From positions 1-45,643 of the forward strand of contig JALLBK010000064.1 in the NCBI GenBank assembly GCA_036940085.1: a stretch of DNA of 45,643 bases, written 5' to 3'. Shown here one piece after another: positions 29,617 to 41,155 of this stretch (positions are counted from its first letter, which is position 1; the number at the start of each line of letters is the position of its first letter). The stretch comes from Discostella pseudostelligera (lineage: Eukaryota > Bacillariophyta > Thalassiosirophyceae > Thalassiosirales > Thalassiosiraceae). The position numbers and the translations under genes were made by a program. The notes below the pieces were generated by a model. It did no database searches and was not told the DNA's origin. It saw only the letters and a list, made by a program, of their open reading frames with translations.

Positions 29617-29637
29617 TGTCGTACTATAAGTACGACA
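29617..29637. promoter_or_regulatory. Perfect 8-bp inverted repeat around TATAA
   Basis: TGTCGTAC and GTACGACA flank the five bases TATAA. It is 240 bp upstream of the cyclin start codon. It could be a TATA-type core element or a paired binding site. Confidence 0.4.
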
Positions 29638-29876
29638 TTACTACATTATGTACCTTTCCACAATCCACAGTTATCTCTACAATATCTCTAGGTTTGGTTC
29701 ATTCTTGAGGGTTTAGGTTTGTGGGACCATGCCTTGCCTACCATACCTTTGATTCCACTCTGATACCTCTCTCTAGAGAGATAGAGATCTCCACTATCAT
29801 TGGCAGGAGGAGAAAAGGTAGTATCGAACATCTCTTACACTCACACCTTCCGTGGTATGCTACGGAAAGGTTGAAT

Positions 29877-30740
29877 ATGAATCGATCGCCCATCGCCAAC
29901 CTCCGTCCGAGCCCCAGCATGTCGTGGTATAATGACACGTCTGTGGCAGAGTCTCTCGCAACAATGATTCAGAAGGAGAGATCCGTCTACAGAAGCTGCG
30001 ACTATCTCAATGGCATATTAGGCGTACAAGGAGTTATTAATGAAGAGGACCGCACAAAAATGGTCGACTGGTGCTACAGCGTAGTGGACGCATGCCAGCT
30101 TGAAAGAGAAACTGTCGCTATGGCCATGGATCTGGTCGATCGATTCCTCTCAAACAAGTCGAGTACCGCCGCAATGGACGTGCGACGTGATCGCTTTCAA
30201 TTCCAACTCCTGACAATTACGGCATTGTACGTCTCGATAAAGATTACCATGAAGGTTGCACTTGGGAGTGACTTCTTTGCCAGCATCAGCCGAGAACTCT
30301 ACCCAGTACAAGAAATCGAGGCCATGGAGCTCATACTGCTGACAGAACTTTCATGGTACATCTCCGCGCCGACTTGCGTGCAGATGGCACGCCACATTCT
30401 CATCTTGGTATCGATACATGCACATGTAACTTTCGAGCAGACAAAGTGGGCTGAAATTTTAGATGAGGTGGAATACCAAGCAGAACTTGCCGTGAGAGAT
30501 TACTACTTTGTAACACAGCGGCCAAGCACCGTGGCCATGGCTGCCATATTAAACATCGTTGATCGATTCGGCAAGCACGAAAGCCAAGCCTTCGTTCGTG
30601 CGATCTTGACTCTTATGCACAATGCCGAGTTTCAGTTTGAATTTGAAGCAATAGAGGTGATACTGGCTTCAAGAAGTAAATTGTACAACGTGGTTTACGG
30701 AGCTACCGGAGATAGACGTGACGACCAAGTCATCGATTGA
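29877..30740 (+). CDS. Diatom-type cyclin, copy 1
   Basis: A single exon of 287 aa. Cyclins bind and activate cyclin-dependent kinases. The cyclin N box is visible as EEDRTKMVDWCYSVVDACQL, ETVAMAMDLVDRFLS, LLTITALYVSIKI and ELYPVQEIEAMELILLTELSW; a second box of helices follows (PTCVQMARHILIL, AVRDYYFVTQRPSTVAMAAI). This layout fits the diatom-specific cyclins, a group expanded in diatoms and linked to environmental control of division. The open frame continues upstream to 29721, but comparison with copy 2 shows frame-shifting indels there, so ATG 29877 is the likely start. It converges on the HslV gene (245-bp gap). Confidence 0.9.
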   Translation: MNRSPIANLRPSPSMSWYNDTSVAESLATMIQKERSVYRSCDYLNGILGVQGVINEEDRTKMVDWCYSVVDACQLERETVAMAMDLVDRFLSNKSSTAAMDVRRDRFQFQLLTITALYVSIKITMKVALGSDFFASISRELYPVQEIEAMELILLTELSWYISAPTCVQMARHILILVSIHAHVTFEQTKWAEILDEVEYQAELAVRDYYFVTQRPSTVAMAAILNIVDRFGKHESQAFVRAILTLMHNAEFQFEFEAIEVILASRSKLYNVVYGATGDRRDDQVID

Positions 30741-30985
30741 ATTTGCAATAGATGATCTAAAATAGAAACAAATTTGGAGGCGTTTTGGGTTGTTATGTGC
30801 CATCGTGCTGAATGAGCTCCCGATTCATGTCTTGCGACGAAATCTTACTTGGTGCTCAGATCTTTGCCCACCAATACCGCACGTGTTGTCCCTTGTCTCG
30901 AACCATGCAAATGTCCGCTTCTCCATTTCTCTATCTTGAATGCTTACTTCCACCGTGGTCATCCCTCACCCACTCTTTCAGTGGT

Positions 30986-31978
30986 TCATTCATCCATCCT
31001 CTTTTCATCCTCGTCCTTATCAACAACAGCCATGCTCTCCATTGTGAAGTTATCATTGGTGTAAATACACATTTCCGACGCTATTGATCAGTTCGACAAA
31101 CAAAATAAACATATCGTTAGATCGCGGCCGAGAGAATAATAATAATCTTTTGATTCATCCATCTATCACCGCCTCCTCGCAGGAATATGCCTCAATTATA
31201 TTTGGCACTTACCAATCCGCATAGCCCTCTTGGCCACATCCTCCGCACTCAAATTCGGTTCCTCCATCAACGCCCGGGCAGCCGCCATGGCATACGCACT
31301 CCCACTCCCCACACCCAACACCCCATCATGACTCTCTAGTACATCCCCATTTCCCGTAATTTCAAACGATGCCTTTGCATCGGCCACTAACAAACTCGCC
31401 TCCAATCGTCGCAAGTACTTATCAGTACGCCATCCCTTGGCAAGTTCGACACAACTTCGTGCCAATTGTCCGGGATATTCATCGAGCTTCGATTCGAGAC
31501 GTTCGAGTAATGTGAATGCATCGGCGGTAGTGCCGGCAAATCCTACAATGGTTCCCTCATCCTCTTGCTTTTCTTTACTTGCTTCGCTGCCCCCCTCCTC
31601 GCCTGCTGGTTTAGTACTGCTCTCGCCGCCAATACTCTTGGGACGTATCCTACGAATTTTCTTGGCATTGGGTTTGACAATGATGGATCCCATGGATACC
31701 ATACCATCGCCCATCATGCAGATGCGGCCATTTTTACGTACGCAGACTATGGTGGTGCCGTGTCGATCGGGTGAATAGGTGGCGGAGGTGGTGTGGATAA
31801 AACGTGGATTATTATGAAGTGAGAGTGGTGGTGGTGAAGAGAAGAGCACAGTCGTAGCGGTGGTGGGTGCACGGATCGATGACAATGACAACGTCGATGA
31901 TGATGACGACGATGATGATGCAATGATGGAGAAGCGGGTGGAGGTACACCGACGGGTAAGGTGGGAGAGAGCGTTCAT
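30986..31978 (-). CDS. hslV: Mitochondrial HslV (ClpQ) protease subunit, two exons
   Basis: Exons 31978-31213 and 31080-30986 give 286 aa; the 132-nt intron is required to reach the conserved C-terminus [18 protein letters not shown]. HslV is the proteasome-like peptidase that works with the HslU ATPase, in mitochondria of some protists. The evidence is [20 protein letters not shown] with the catalytic N-terminal Thr at about residue 75 after processing, [46 protein letters not shown] and [14 protein letters not shown]. The first 74 residues are Ser/Arg-rich with no acidic residue up to the propeptide, as in a mitochondrial presequence. An insert of about 25-30 residues (Glu/Lys/Ser-rich, about 113-141) sits between KIRRI and GFAG, where bacterial HslV has only a few residues. 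HslU is not in this window. Confidence 0.93.
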
Positions 31979-32270
31979 GGTTGTTGACTTTGTCGGTGTT
32001 GGGTGTCGGTGGTCAGTGGAAGTCGATGGTCGGTGCGGGTGCGGGTGCGGTGGTCGGTGATGGTTGATGGTGATGGTGACGGTGGATGTGCTTGAATAAT
32101 TTGGATCTTTGGATATTTGGGTGTGTCGGCTGTCAAATCTATCGGCTGTCGATGATGTATGATTTTCCGCACAAAGCGATCATGACAATGGCGTCCGAAA
32201 TCCCAGTAGTCTCGCTTGTCTTCACAGACTCACTTATCGTTGAATTCGACGCTAGACAGACGAAAGAAAT

Positions 32271-32350
32271 CTTCCACGTGTCTGGGGGAGTCATTGCCTC
32301 CTCTTCCACGTGGAAGGTGAGTAAGGCGCTTGTTCCACAGTCCACGTGTC
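32271..32350. promoter_or_regulatory. Three G-box elements, one in a 14-bp palindrome
   Basis: CACGTG occurs at 32275-32280, 32307-32312 and 32343-32348. The middle one lies in the perfect palindrome CTTCCACGTGGAAG (32303-32316). The flank CTTCCACGTG is shared by the first two. The same CCACGTGGAA core occurs upstream of the patatin gene at 6 kb. Confidence 0.5.
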
Positions 32351-32356
32351 ACCCTC

Positions 32357-32400
32357 TCCCCCGCCAAAAATGCGGACTGACCCTCTCTCCCGCCAAAAAT
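32357..32400 (+). promoter_or_regulatory. Two CCCGCCAAAAAT boxes (E2F-like)
   Basis: CCCGCCAAAAAT appears twice within 44 bp, each preceded by CTCTC and C, about 115 bp upstream of the ATG at 32515. Confidence 0.4.
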
Positions 32401-32514
32401 CTATACCGAGCACCGAGCAAAGTCCGAAGTCGCAGTGCCGACGATGATTATGATGAATCATGATGTGACGCAGAGCGTAGGCAACACCCCATTTCCCAGT
32501 GCTAGTAATTGAAC

Positions 32515-35500
32515 ATGGCCAATAATTCTGCGTACAATTCTATCCTTGCGTCCATTGCCAACGATGGAGTCGATACCCGCGTCGAGGTGAATCAGCGCGC
32601 TTTAATTGATAAGATATTAGCACGATATTCGAGTGTCGGGGCTGTGTATCGCGAACTACTCCAAAATTCCAATGATGCCGAGGCGTCTGTGGCGGAAATT
32701 TACATTACTACAAGTAATATTAGTGCTAGCGAGAATACAACAAGTTCTGTGAAAAATGGTAATCGTCATGGAATATCATCGGGCGGTAGTGGCAACTCCA
32801 GCAGTAACAACCAGCATGATCTCGTCACCCAGGTAGTTTACCGCAATAACGGCTTACCCTTTCGCCCACAGGATTGGTCTCGTCTACGCGCCATTGCCGA
32901 AGGAAATCCCGACGTCAACAAGGTGGGAGCGTTTGGTGTCGGTGCCTACACCATGTTTAGTATCTGCGAGGAACCATTGGTTATTAGTGGAGGCAAATTG
33001 GGTGTGCCGAAGGAGGCAATGGCATTTTATTGGAAGGGTGATAGTTTATGGACGAAGAGTGGGAGTGCTCCTCCTTCTAGTGGTGTTGCCACCACCAACA
33101 ACACCTCTTCATCTTCATCTTGTGGTAAAAATTTCAACATCGACGATGACAATAATTGGACATCGTTCTACCTACCCTCCCGTGATCCCTACCCCCTCCC
33201 CGACGTTGTGGAATTTGGTCAATTCCTTTCTGCCTCCTTAACCTTCACCACCTGTCTCAAGAACATCAATGTCTATGTCAATGAAACATTGATCTTAAAC
33301 ATCACCAAAACGATACTCGAATCACATGTCATTGAAAAACCAAAGTCAACCTCATGGTGGAAAAATGATGGTGCATTAACATCGTCGACTTCGGGGATGT
33401 TCACGTTTGGGAATGGATCGGATTTACTCCAAACCACAATACGGATGGATGTAGCCTTACGAAATGGATTGAATAGCGATTGTCCAATGGAGAAATCGAC
33501 AATCAAGGCACGATATGCATCGGCGTTGGTAAAAACATGCATCCCATCCTCGATTGAAACGCGCATGGTACGTGTTACCAAGAAGAAGCCTCCGAAGGAA
33601 TTGACCGTGCAAATCTTTATGAATGCCGCGAATGAGGATGAGGATGAGATATTAGAAAACAATGGAGGTACCGTCGTGGATGATGATGGCAAATCTGCAT
33701 CTAAGCTGAAGTTGATTGGTAGAAAGACGAATAGCACCAAAAATCAACATCGACGACCATCAGATAGCTCTGGAAGAGCAGCACATATCACATCGTCCTT
33801 TGCACCATCTCCCGGCTCTGGTCGGATATTCATTGGATTTCGTACCTCTCAAACCACCGGGTTAGGTATTCATCTCGCGGCACCATTTTTACCCACCGTA
33901 GAACGAGAGGCCATTGACTTTGTCGATGCGGCTTTGAGGGAATATAATTTGGAATTATTGGAGATATGCGGTATGTTGATGCGTTTGGCGTTAGAGCATG
34001 CCATGTGTCGAATTGGGGTGCAGTGGGAGGAGGGTAGGGAAGCACGAGAACGATGGATTTTGGAGGAGGCAACCAATGCAGCTATGGTGGAAGAAGTGGA
34101 TGCCGACGAATCCGCGACCAAGGACGAAGGCAACAAAGAGGATAAATCCATATCCTCCAGTTTGCTTAGTTTTGCATCCTATATGGCACGTGGGGTCAAA
34201 CAAACAGTGTCCGAGGCAATCAAACCCGTTCAATCCATTTTTGGTGACGATGATGAGACCACTGAACTCTTGAACCCGTCAGATTTGCGACCACTGTCTA
34301 TAGAAGAACAGGAAGCAATCCTTCTAATGAAATCATACTGTCCTCGTCACTCAACACCGGATGCATTGGTTGGTCAGTATTTGGCAAAAGGTTTTGTTCG
34401 ATGTCTGTCCTCATTTTCTCCACCTGTTTTGACGGTAGGAGGTGTGATGCGCGGCAGTGAGGCGAAGCTTCCAAATCGTACGTTAATATTGGCAACACCA
34501 TGTGATATTGTCGTCCGTATCAACTCTCTCACCTGCACCGTCTTTTGCTCGTGTTGTTTATTCTCGTTTGTTAAGTGGGCATGGAAGCTTTTGGATGTTC
34601 AAATGTCGTACGACGCATTATGCTGGACAATGCACAAGAGTATTATTCATTGATTGCTAATGTCCCTACCCTAACAATGGATGATCTTGTCATGACATTG
34701 AAGTGCAACGTTTTAGCGGAAAAGCAATTAATTAGACTAATGAAATGGTGGCCGAAGGTTTGTCGGGTTCACAGGACAATGGAACGATCTGGTCTACGAT
34801 TGAAAGAAGTAATCCGATTCGAAATTGCACCGAAAGATCGTCTGGCCAACAATAGTTGCATTACAGTTTCTGCCAACAATGCCGATGATGCACAGGAAAC
34901 ACAGGTGCACAGGTTAGAGTCAATCTTATACTTTACACCAGCAATGCTGCTCGACCTACCACTTCCCGAAACAACCTTTCCGCCAGCACTTCAAAAGGCT
35001 ATTGGGCAAAAAACGCTCGAGAACAGTGTATACTCGGATTGGTTTGCGCCACTTCCGTTTGATATTTGGACTTCATTCATATCACAACATTCTTGTCTAA
35101 TCGAAGGAAATCCAAAAGATATCAATATGGCAGCCTTAGGGGTGATTGGGAAATATTTTGACTCTCTCGAAGGGCAGCAGGCGAAGCGGCGGTTTGTAGA
35201 ACTATTACCAACAAACAACCCTTACATACCATATGACTGTGGTGATAATGAGTCAGCCTCGTCAAAATGTATGACTGCGGTTCCCAAGGAGCTATATTTA
35301 CCAAGTTCGGATCTAAGTGCATTTGCAGGTGTCGGAGTGTTTCACAAAGTTTCTGACCAACTTAAAGTGTCGGACGCTTTCTTGACGGCAATTGGAGTGG
35401 TGAGTCAACCTGTTCTGTTGCATTTCGCAAAGCTCTCTCAAGAATACCATTCACATGCAGGCTCCCCAACCTGTCTCCCCTCTCTTCTTCGTTTGACTCA

Positions 35501-38500
35501 ATAGAGAACAGCAATCTCAATTGACTTCCTGTTTCTCCATCTCGACGCATTGTGCTGGAATACAAATCCAAAGCCATTGATAAAATACCTCCATGATGCA
35601 AACTTAAGTCATGCCGACCTGACCAAGCTTCGTTCAACGAAATATTTACCAGCCGAAAATGATGAGACTCATGTCTACGCGCCATCAGAGCTCTATTTCA
35701 AGGATAAGGATCTCGAAATATTTCCTTTTGTGCGGTTCCTGCAATGGCCAGCTTCCGAAGGAATGGCGAAAGCATATCGCGACTTCCTCTTGAAACTAGG
35801 TGTCACGACGGACCCGCCCTTAGACTTCGTGATGAACTTCATGGAGGGGGAATGTAGAAAAGCGGTACGAAATGAAAATGTATACGAGGCAGCGCTAAAT
35901 TATTTGACTCAGCGGTTAGGGCCGAATGGACTTTACGAAAAGGACTTTGCAAGGTATAGAAGTACGAAGTTTTTGCCGTGTATACGGCAGAATTTGGAGA
36001 CTGGCGATGTAATCACGGAGATGCAGTCGCCATCTGGTAAGTGTTATTGTCTATTATGTCTAATAATGCATTGGCCCTCATGCCTGCCTGACAACTCCGA
36101 TGCACCGCCCTCTCAGGATGTTATTCCAATCCGAGCGCTCTCATTATGGGTTTCAGCACTCTAGATCCACAACTTGATACAATTCATATTGCCACGAGAA
36201 CTAAATGCAACAAAGACCCATCCTGTCAAGTGTTGATCAAACGCCTGATTCAGCTAGTCGACATATCTCGGGCAAAAGTAGAACATTTTGAGAAACATGG
36301 AGGCAAAAGTGATGATCGGCAAAAGCTTGTCGAGAAAATATTGACGTTATTTGATGCCGTATTTTCATACCTTTCTACACGCACCAGTGACTTTGAGACT
36401 CAGGATGTATCTGCATTGGCAAAGAAGCCATTCATTCCTTGCGAGATAAGGGGCCAAGTTGAATTTTATCTACCATCCCAAATCTTTTTCAGAAAAGTGG
36501 CGTCTTCCACTGGAACAGCGTTAGAGGATGACCACGATGTTATTACGCAATCGCTTTTCAAGCAGATTAAGTTCAATGCCTTTCTCTCATTGGTGGGCGT
36601 CAAGGCAGAACCGTCACTGCAAGAAATTTTTGACTTGATGATAGAAAAGCCCGACGAAGTGTTGGATTCACTAGGAGAAGAAATGTACAAGGCTGTGCTC
36701 CGGCGCATTGCATCCGACCCTCCATTCAAACAAATTACTGCATCCATTCGCTCCAGTCCGTTTCTCTTGGGTTACTTGGTGATTGATGAGGAAGTTGCGA
36801 GCGAAGAGGAAGGCAAAGACCATGTTCAAAAGGCTCAGTACATTCTTGCGAGGGCTTCAGATATTTACATAGTCGACAACTCGTTTCTCCGACGACAATT
36901 TCCAATGCTCGTTTCACCGATGGAACAGGTTAGTGAATGTTGTACTCTGATGTTATCTCACCTCACCTGAAATATCACGAAGCCTAATTCCATTGTTGCC
37001 CCTCTTCAGACTCTGGAAGAGCTGTACAATCGCATTGGCTCCAAGTATGTATCTGAAGTGGTGAAGAAGGATTTCGAGGTACAAGGAGGGACCTACCGCG
37101 ATACTGCCCTGACAAAATCACTGGCGAGTAGACTGCGGGAGAGAAGACCACTGCTACTGTCTCCAACAAATTCTTCTCGCCCAATGGCACAGAATGCTGC
37201 AAAGATGCTTGATGAAAACTACCTTGAAATTCTGCAAGCGGATAAGATTCACGCGAAATATACTTTTGAGCGATCATCAAAACATCTCACAGTGACATGC
37301 TGCTCCAAACAACGAACTTCTCAAAAGATAACCCTGTTTGTCACGGCAAACCCCGATTGGTTTGATATAGGGTCAGCTATCGGCGCTCTAATTTTGCAGC
37401 GGTGTCAGCTGGAAGACGCGCTACTCTTGAGCCAGCTTCTGGAATCACCGTTGGAAACACTTCGATACCGGGGTTTCCCCGTTGATCGCATCCTACGCCC
37501 TGTGTCGAAACCACAGCCCAAACCTCTTCCTGCTTTCACCGACCACATATCTCAGAAGCCCTCTCAAGGCAACGTAGCTGGAGACACGCCCCGTGCAGCT
37601 GACGAGTCGGTATCAAAACCGACGAGCAATGGTGACGAGGGGTTCGATACTATTCTCAAACAAATGTTTCCATCTTGTTCATCGGATGTCATTCGAGGAT
37701 TGCTGGGACCTAATCCTACGAGAGAAAAGGCACGGGATGTCGCCAACATGTTGGCTACCGCTCTGCCCCCTCCTGGTAACGAAGCAATGGAAAAACCAGG
37801 CGGTGGAAATAACATCCTACCGAGAGATAAAAGCATTGTTGACGACTCCACGAACACCAACGGTAAGAAAGACAAAGCGCCAAAGAACAAGTTAGGACTT
37901 ATGGGGAAAATGCTGCGAGGTCGCAATCATCATGGTGTTGGGAGTGAAAGCAAACAAATCGTACACGAACACAAACAGAGCTATTCTGACAATGCAGGGA
38001 ACAATACATCATCCACTCCCGAACAAGATGCTTCTACTCAGAAATCACTTGAGTCGATGTTAAGCAGTGCAGTTCAGTCCTCACGGTCGGTAGATCATGC
38101 AGGCGTGAGATCGACAGAAACCCTACTGAATCATCTGCCACACGGACTTGAGAGAGGAAGTGAAGGTTGCGAAGTTATTCCTGCCCAAAATATCCAAGCA
38201 TTCAAAGGCCCTCACGGTAATTACAAATCACGGAGTGGTATCAAGGTGTTCTACTCGGTCGGAACAGGCCCTGAATATCTGACTCAAAACTTTACTGCTG
38301 TGGAGAAATTTGCGGTGGTGATTCAGCACCTTGCATCTGTTTACAAACTAAACCTCGCAACGGTTGCAATCTACTATGAACCAAAGGGCAACACCATTGC
38401 TTTCAACTCAAACAAGGCATTGTACTTCAATCTCAGATTTTTTTGCGCGCTTCATCAGCAGGACGTCGGTGTCGCTTGCTACTCGTATTGGTACGTGACA

Positions 38501-38629
38501 TTCGCTCACGAACTTGCGCATAATCTTGTCACTGCTCACAATATGGAGCACGGAAGTTTTACCGAGAGCATTGCAGCTTTGTATCTTCCTGATTTTGCAA
38601 AGCTCTTGACTAGAATTGGGAGTACTTAA
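32515..38629 (+). CDS. Giant GHKL-ATPase (DUF3684 type) with CUE-like and HExxH motifs, five exons
   Basis: Exons 32515-34477, 34576-35399, 35505-36036, 36117-36928 and 37010-38629, all in consistent phase, give 1,916 aa. The N-terminal domain is an HSP90/sacsin-like ATP-binding fold: RELLQNSNDAEA (Glu47, Asn51, Asp54) is the N-box, and VGAFGVGAYTMFSI resembles the HSP90 lid motif [12 protein letters not shown]. The middle (about 650-1500) has repeated blocks resembling a superhelix, including VVRRIMLDNAQEYY. A segment near 1588-1630 (LKQMFPSCSSDVIRGLL...EKARDVANMLA) looks like a CUE ubiquitin-binding helix bundle. Near the C-terminus HELAHNLVTAH (His1877, Glu1878, His1881, His1887) has the spacing of a metzincin zinc site. 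The overall layout matches the DUF3684 proteins of fungi and protists, whose role is unknown. A chaperone- or ubiquitin-linked role is inferred. Confidence 0.85.
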
Positions 38630-38910
38630 GCTCTCCTAAATGAAAATGTGATGATGACGATTACTTCTTGGATCGTTGGTGGAGTGTGTTTGATGCCGGA
38701 CTGTCGTCCTGCTAATCAGTACTAATTGCACGGCTACTCAGAGTAAATCTTACTCTGTTCATGTGCCATAGGTAGATTGACAAAGTCAAATAAATGATAC
38801 TGAAACTAAGAATATGAAGTTAAATCGAGAGGAGAACTATTTTATCTTCACTTTCTACTTCAATTGATGCAAAAGAAACACGAACTAACGGCATTTCACC
38901 CAACAGCAGT

Positions 38911-41155
38911 TCAGTCGACCTGTTCCATGGCGCTCTCTTCATTGTCATCATCACCGTCAAGGGCAGGCAAGTCGTCCATATCTTCATCGTCGTCATCGGC
39001 ACCATCATCATCGATGGACAATCCCAACTTCACAAGACGGTGGATACGAGACGCGAAGGTGGCAGGCTCATCAAGGCTGAAACCTGACGTGAGGAGAGAG
39101 GTATCGTAAAGGAGCCAAATGAGATCCTTAACAGTCTTGTCCGACTGATCGGCATCGGCCTTCTCACGAAGGGCAGTGATAATGGAGTTGGTAGGGTTGA
39201 TCTCCATAGTCTTCTTCGAAGTCATGTACGCGCTTTGGCTAGAGTCGCGAAGAGCTTGGGCCTTCATGATACGTTCCATATTGGCCGACCATCCGTACTC
39301 ACCGGTAACGAGGCAGCAGGGACTGTCAGCAAGACGGTTCGAAACGACCACCTTCTCAACCTTATCATCGAGGATTTCTTTCATGAGCTTGCAAAGTCCT
39401 TCCGTCTTCGCCTTGGCCTCCTCAAATGCCTTCTTCTCTTCCTCATCTTCGTCCAACTTGAGTCCTTCCTTCGTAGCGCTGATGAGTTTCTTGCCCTCGA
39501 ACTCCTTCAATTGCTGGACGGAGTACTCATCAATAGGGTCAACCATGTACAACACTTCGTATCCCTTCTTCTTGAGCTTCTCGAGGAAGGGAGAAGTCTC
39601 CACGCTGCGCTTCGACTCGCCGGTGATGTAGTAGATTCCAGGCTGCTTATCATCCATGCGACCCACGTAGTCATCAAGGCTGGTCATGGAATCACCCGAC
39701 TTGGTAGAATGGTAGCGTAGGAGCTTGGCGAGTTTAGCGCGGTTCGTCGAATCCTCATGGATGCCCAACTTAATGTTCTTGCTGAATGCTTCGTAGAACT
39801 TGCCATACGCATCCTCATTCTCCATCAATTCGTTGAACATTTCAATACTCTTCTTCACCAAATTCTTCTTAATGACACGTAGGATTTTATTCTGCTGAAG
39901 TGTCTCACGAGAAATGTTGAGAGGAAGATCCTCGGAGTCGACGACACCCTTGATAAAACTGAGCCACTCTGGCATGAGATCCTCACAATTGTCTTGGATA
40001 AAGACACGACGAACGTAAAGCTTAATGTGATTGTGCTTCTTCTTTGCTCCACCCTCGAACATATCAAATGGTGCACGCTTGGGGCAGAAGAGCACCGCAC
40101 GGAATTCAAGTTGACCCTCGACGCTAAAGTGTTTGACGGCAGCATGCTCCTCCCAATCGTTCGAAATGCTTTTGTAGAAGCTCGCGTACTCATCCTGAGT
40201 AATATCGTCGGGTTTGCGCATCCAAATGGGTTTCATGTTGTTGAGATGCTCCCATTCATGGCTGACCTCCTTGATCTTTTTAGTCTTCTTCTCCTTCTTC
40301 TTTTCGGCTTCTTCGTCTACCTCCTCGATCTTGGGCTTGTCCTCATCGCCAGCCTCATCTTCGTCATCATCGTCGTCGTCATCGTCGGTAACTTCCTTCT
40401 CGGTAGTCTTCTCCTTGTAGAGTTTGATTGGGAAGCTGTATTAACAATGGAGAAACAGAAGCCAAATAATGTCAGCAACAAAGTGTCGTGAACAAGTGTG
40501 TCAATGCTCAGGTGCATCATCATTATATCTCATGTACTCACCCAATGAATTCAGAATGCTTCTTAACCAAATCCTTCAAGCGCCGTTCCTCCAAATATTC
40601 ACTCATATCCTCCTTCAAATGCAAAACAATGCGCGTACCACGTCCCAATCCCGACTCTTCCGTCTTGCTAACCGTAAAGCTACCTCCTGCCTCACTGGAC
40701 CAGGTGTAGCATTCATCCTCATTATTCTTCGACACTACCTCCACCTTATCAGCAACGAGATAGGCCGAGTAGAATCCAACACCAAATTGTCCAATCATGG
40801 AAATGTCCGCGCCGGCAGTCAATGCCTCCATAAATGCCTTGGTACCCGATTTGGCAATAGTACCCAAATTATTGACCAAATCGGCCTTGGTCATACCAAT
40901 ACCCGAGTCTTCAATGGTCAATGTATTATTGGCCTTGTCAGGAATGAGCTTAATTTGCAGTTCCGGTTCGGAATCCAACACGGAAGTGTCAGTCAAGCTT
41001 TGATAACGGATTTTATCAAGAGCATCGGAAGAGTTGGAAATGAGTTCCCGTAGAAAGACCTCCTTGTTGGAGTAGAAGGTGTTGATGATCAAGGAGAGGA
41101 GTTGGTTAATGTCTGCCGAGAAGGCGTAGCTTTCCGAGTCGGCGGTGGCGCTCAT
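38911..41155 (-). CDS. HSP90: Cytosolic HSP90, two exons
   Basis: Exons 41155-40542 and 40435-38911, joined by a 106-nt intron, give 712 aa. HSP90 is an ATP-driven dimeric chaperone for kinases, receptors and other clients. The evidence is the N-terminal domain [57 protein letters not shown] (given in part) and [14 protein letters not shown], then a charged Asp/Glu/Lys linker, then [38 protein letters not shown] and the C-terminal dimerisation domain. No signal or transit peptide is present, so it is cytosolic. The tail ends SAMEQVD instead of the usual MEEVD, a change in the site that docks TPR co-chaperones. It is tail-to-tail with the giant GHKL gene (281-bp gap) and head-to-head with HSP70. 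Confidence 0.97.

Larger units (their letters stand above)
29124..29876. promoter_or_regulatory. 753-bp upstream region of cyclin copy 1
   Basis: It lies between divergent genes. It holds tandem GTCCGTAGGTCG units (about 29276-29315), GGTACCGTTACATT at 29474-29487 (shared with the other cyclin's upstream region), a perfect hairpin around TATAA (29617-29637), and a CTCTCTCTAGAGAGATAGAG palindrome near 29766. Confidence 0.45.
31979..32514. promoter_or_regulatory. Bidirectional promoter region, HslV / giant GHKL protein
   Basis: 536 bp between divergent genes. It contains GGTGCGGGTGCGGG-type and GGTGATGG repeats near 32020-32080, three CACGTG boxes (32275-32348) and two CCCGCCAAAAAT boxes (32360-32400). 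A 125-codon frame here has no recognisable content. Confidence 0.5.

Noticed and set aside
32086..32463. Plus-strand frame of 125 codons before the GHKL giant
   Set aside because: It runs through the G-box and CCCGCC clusters and has no recognisable content; it does not join exon 1 by a plausible splice.
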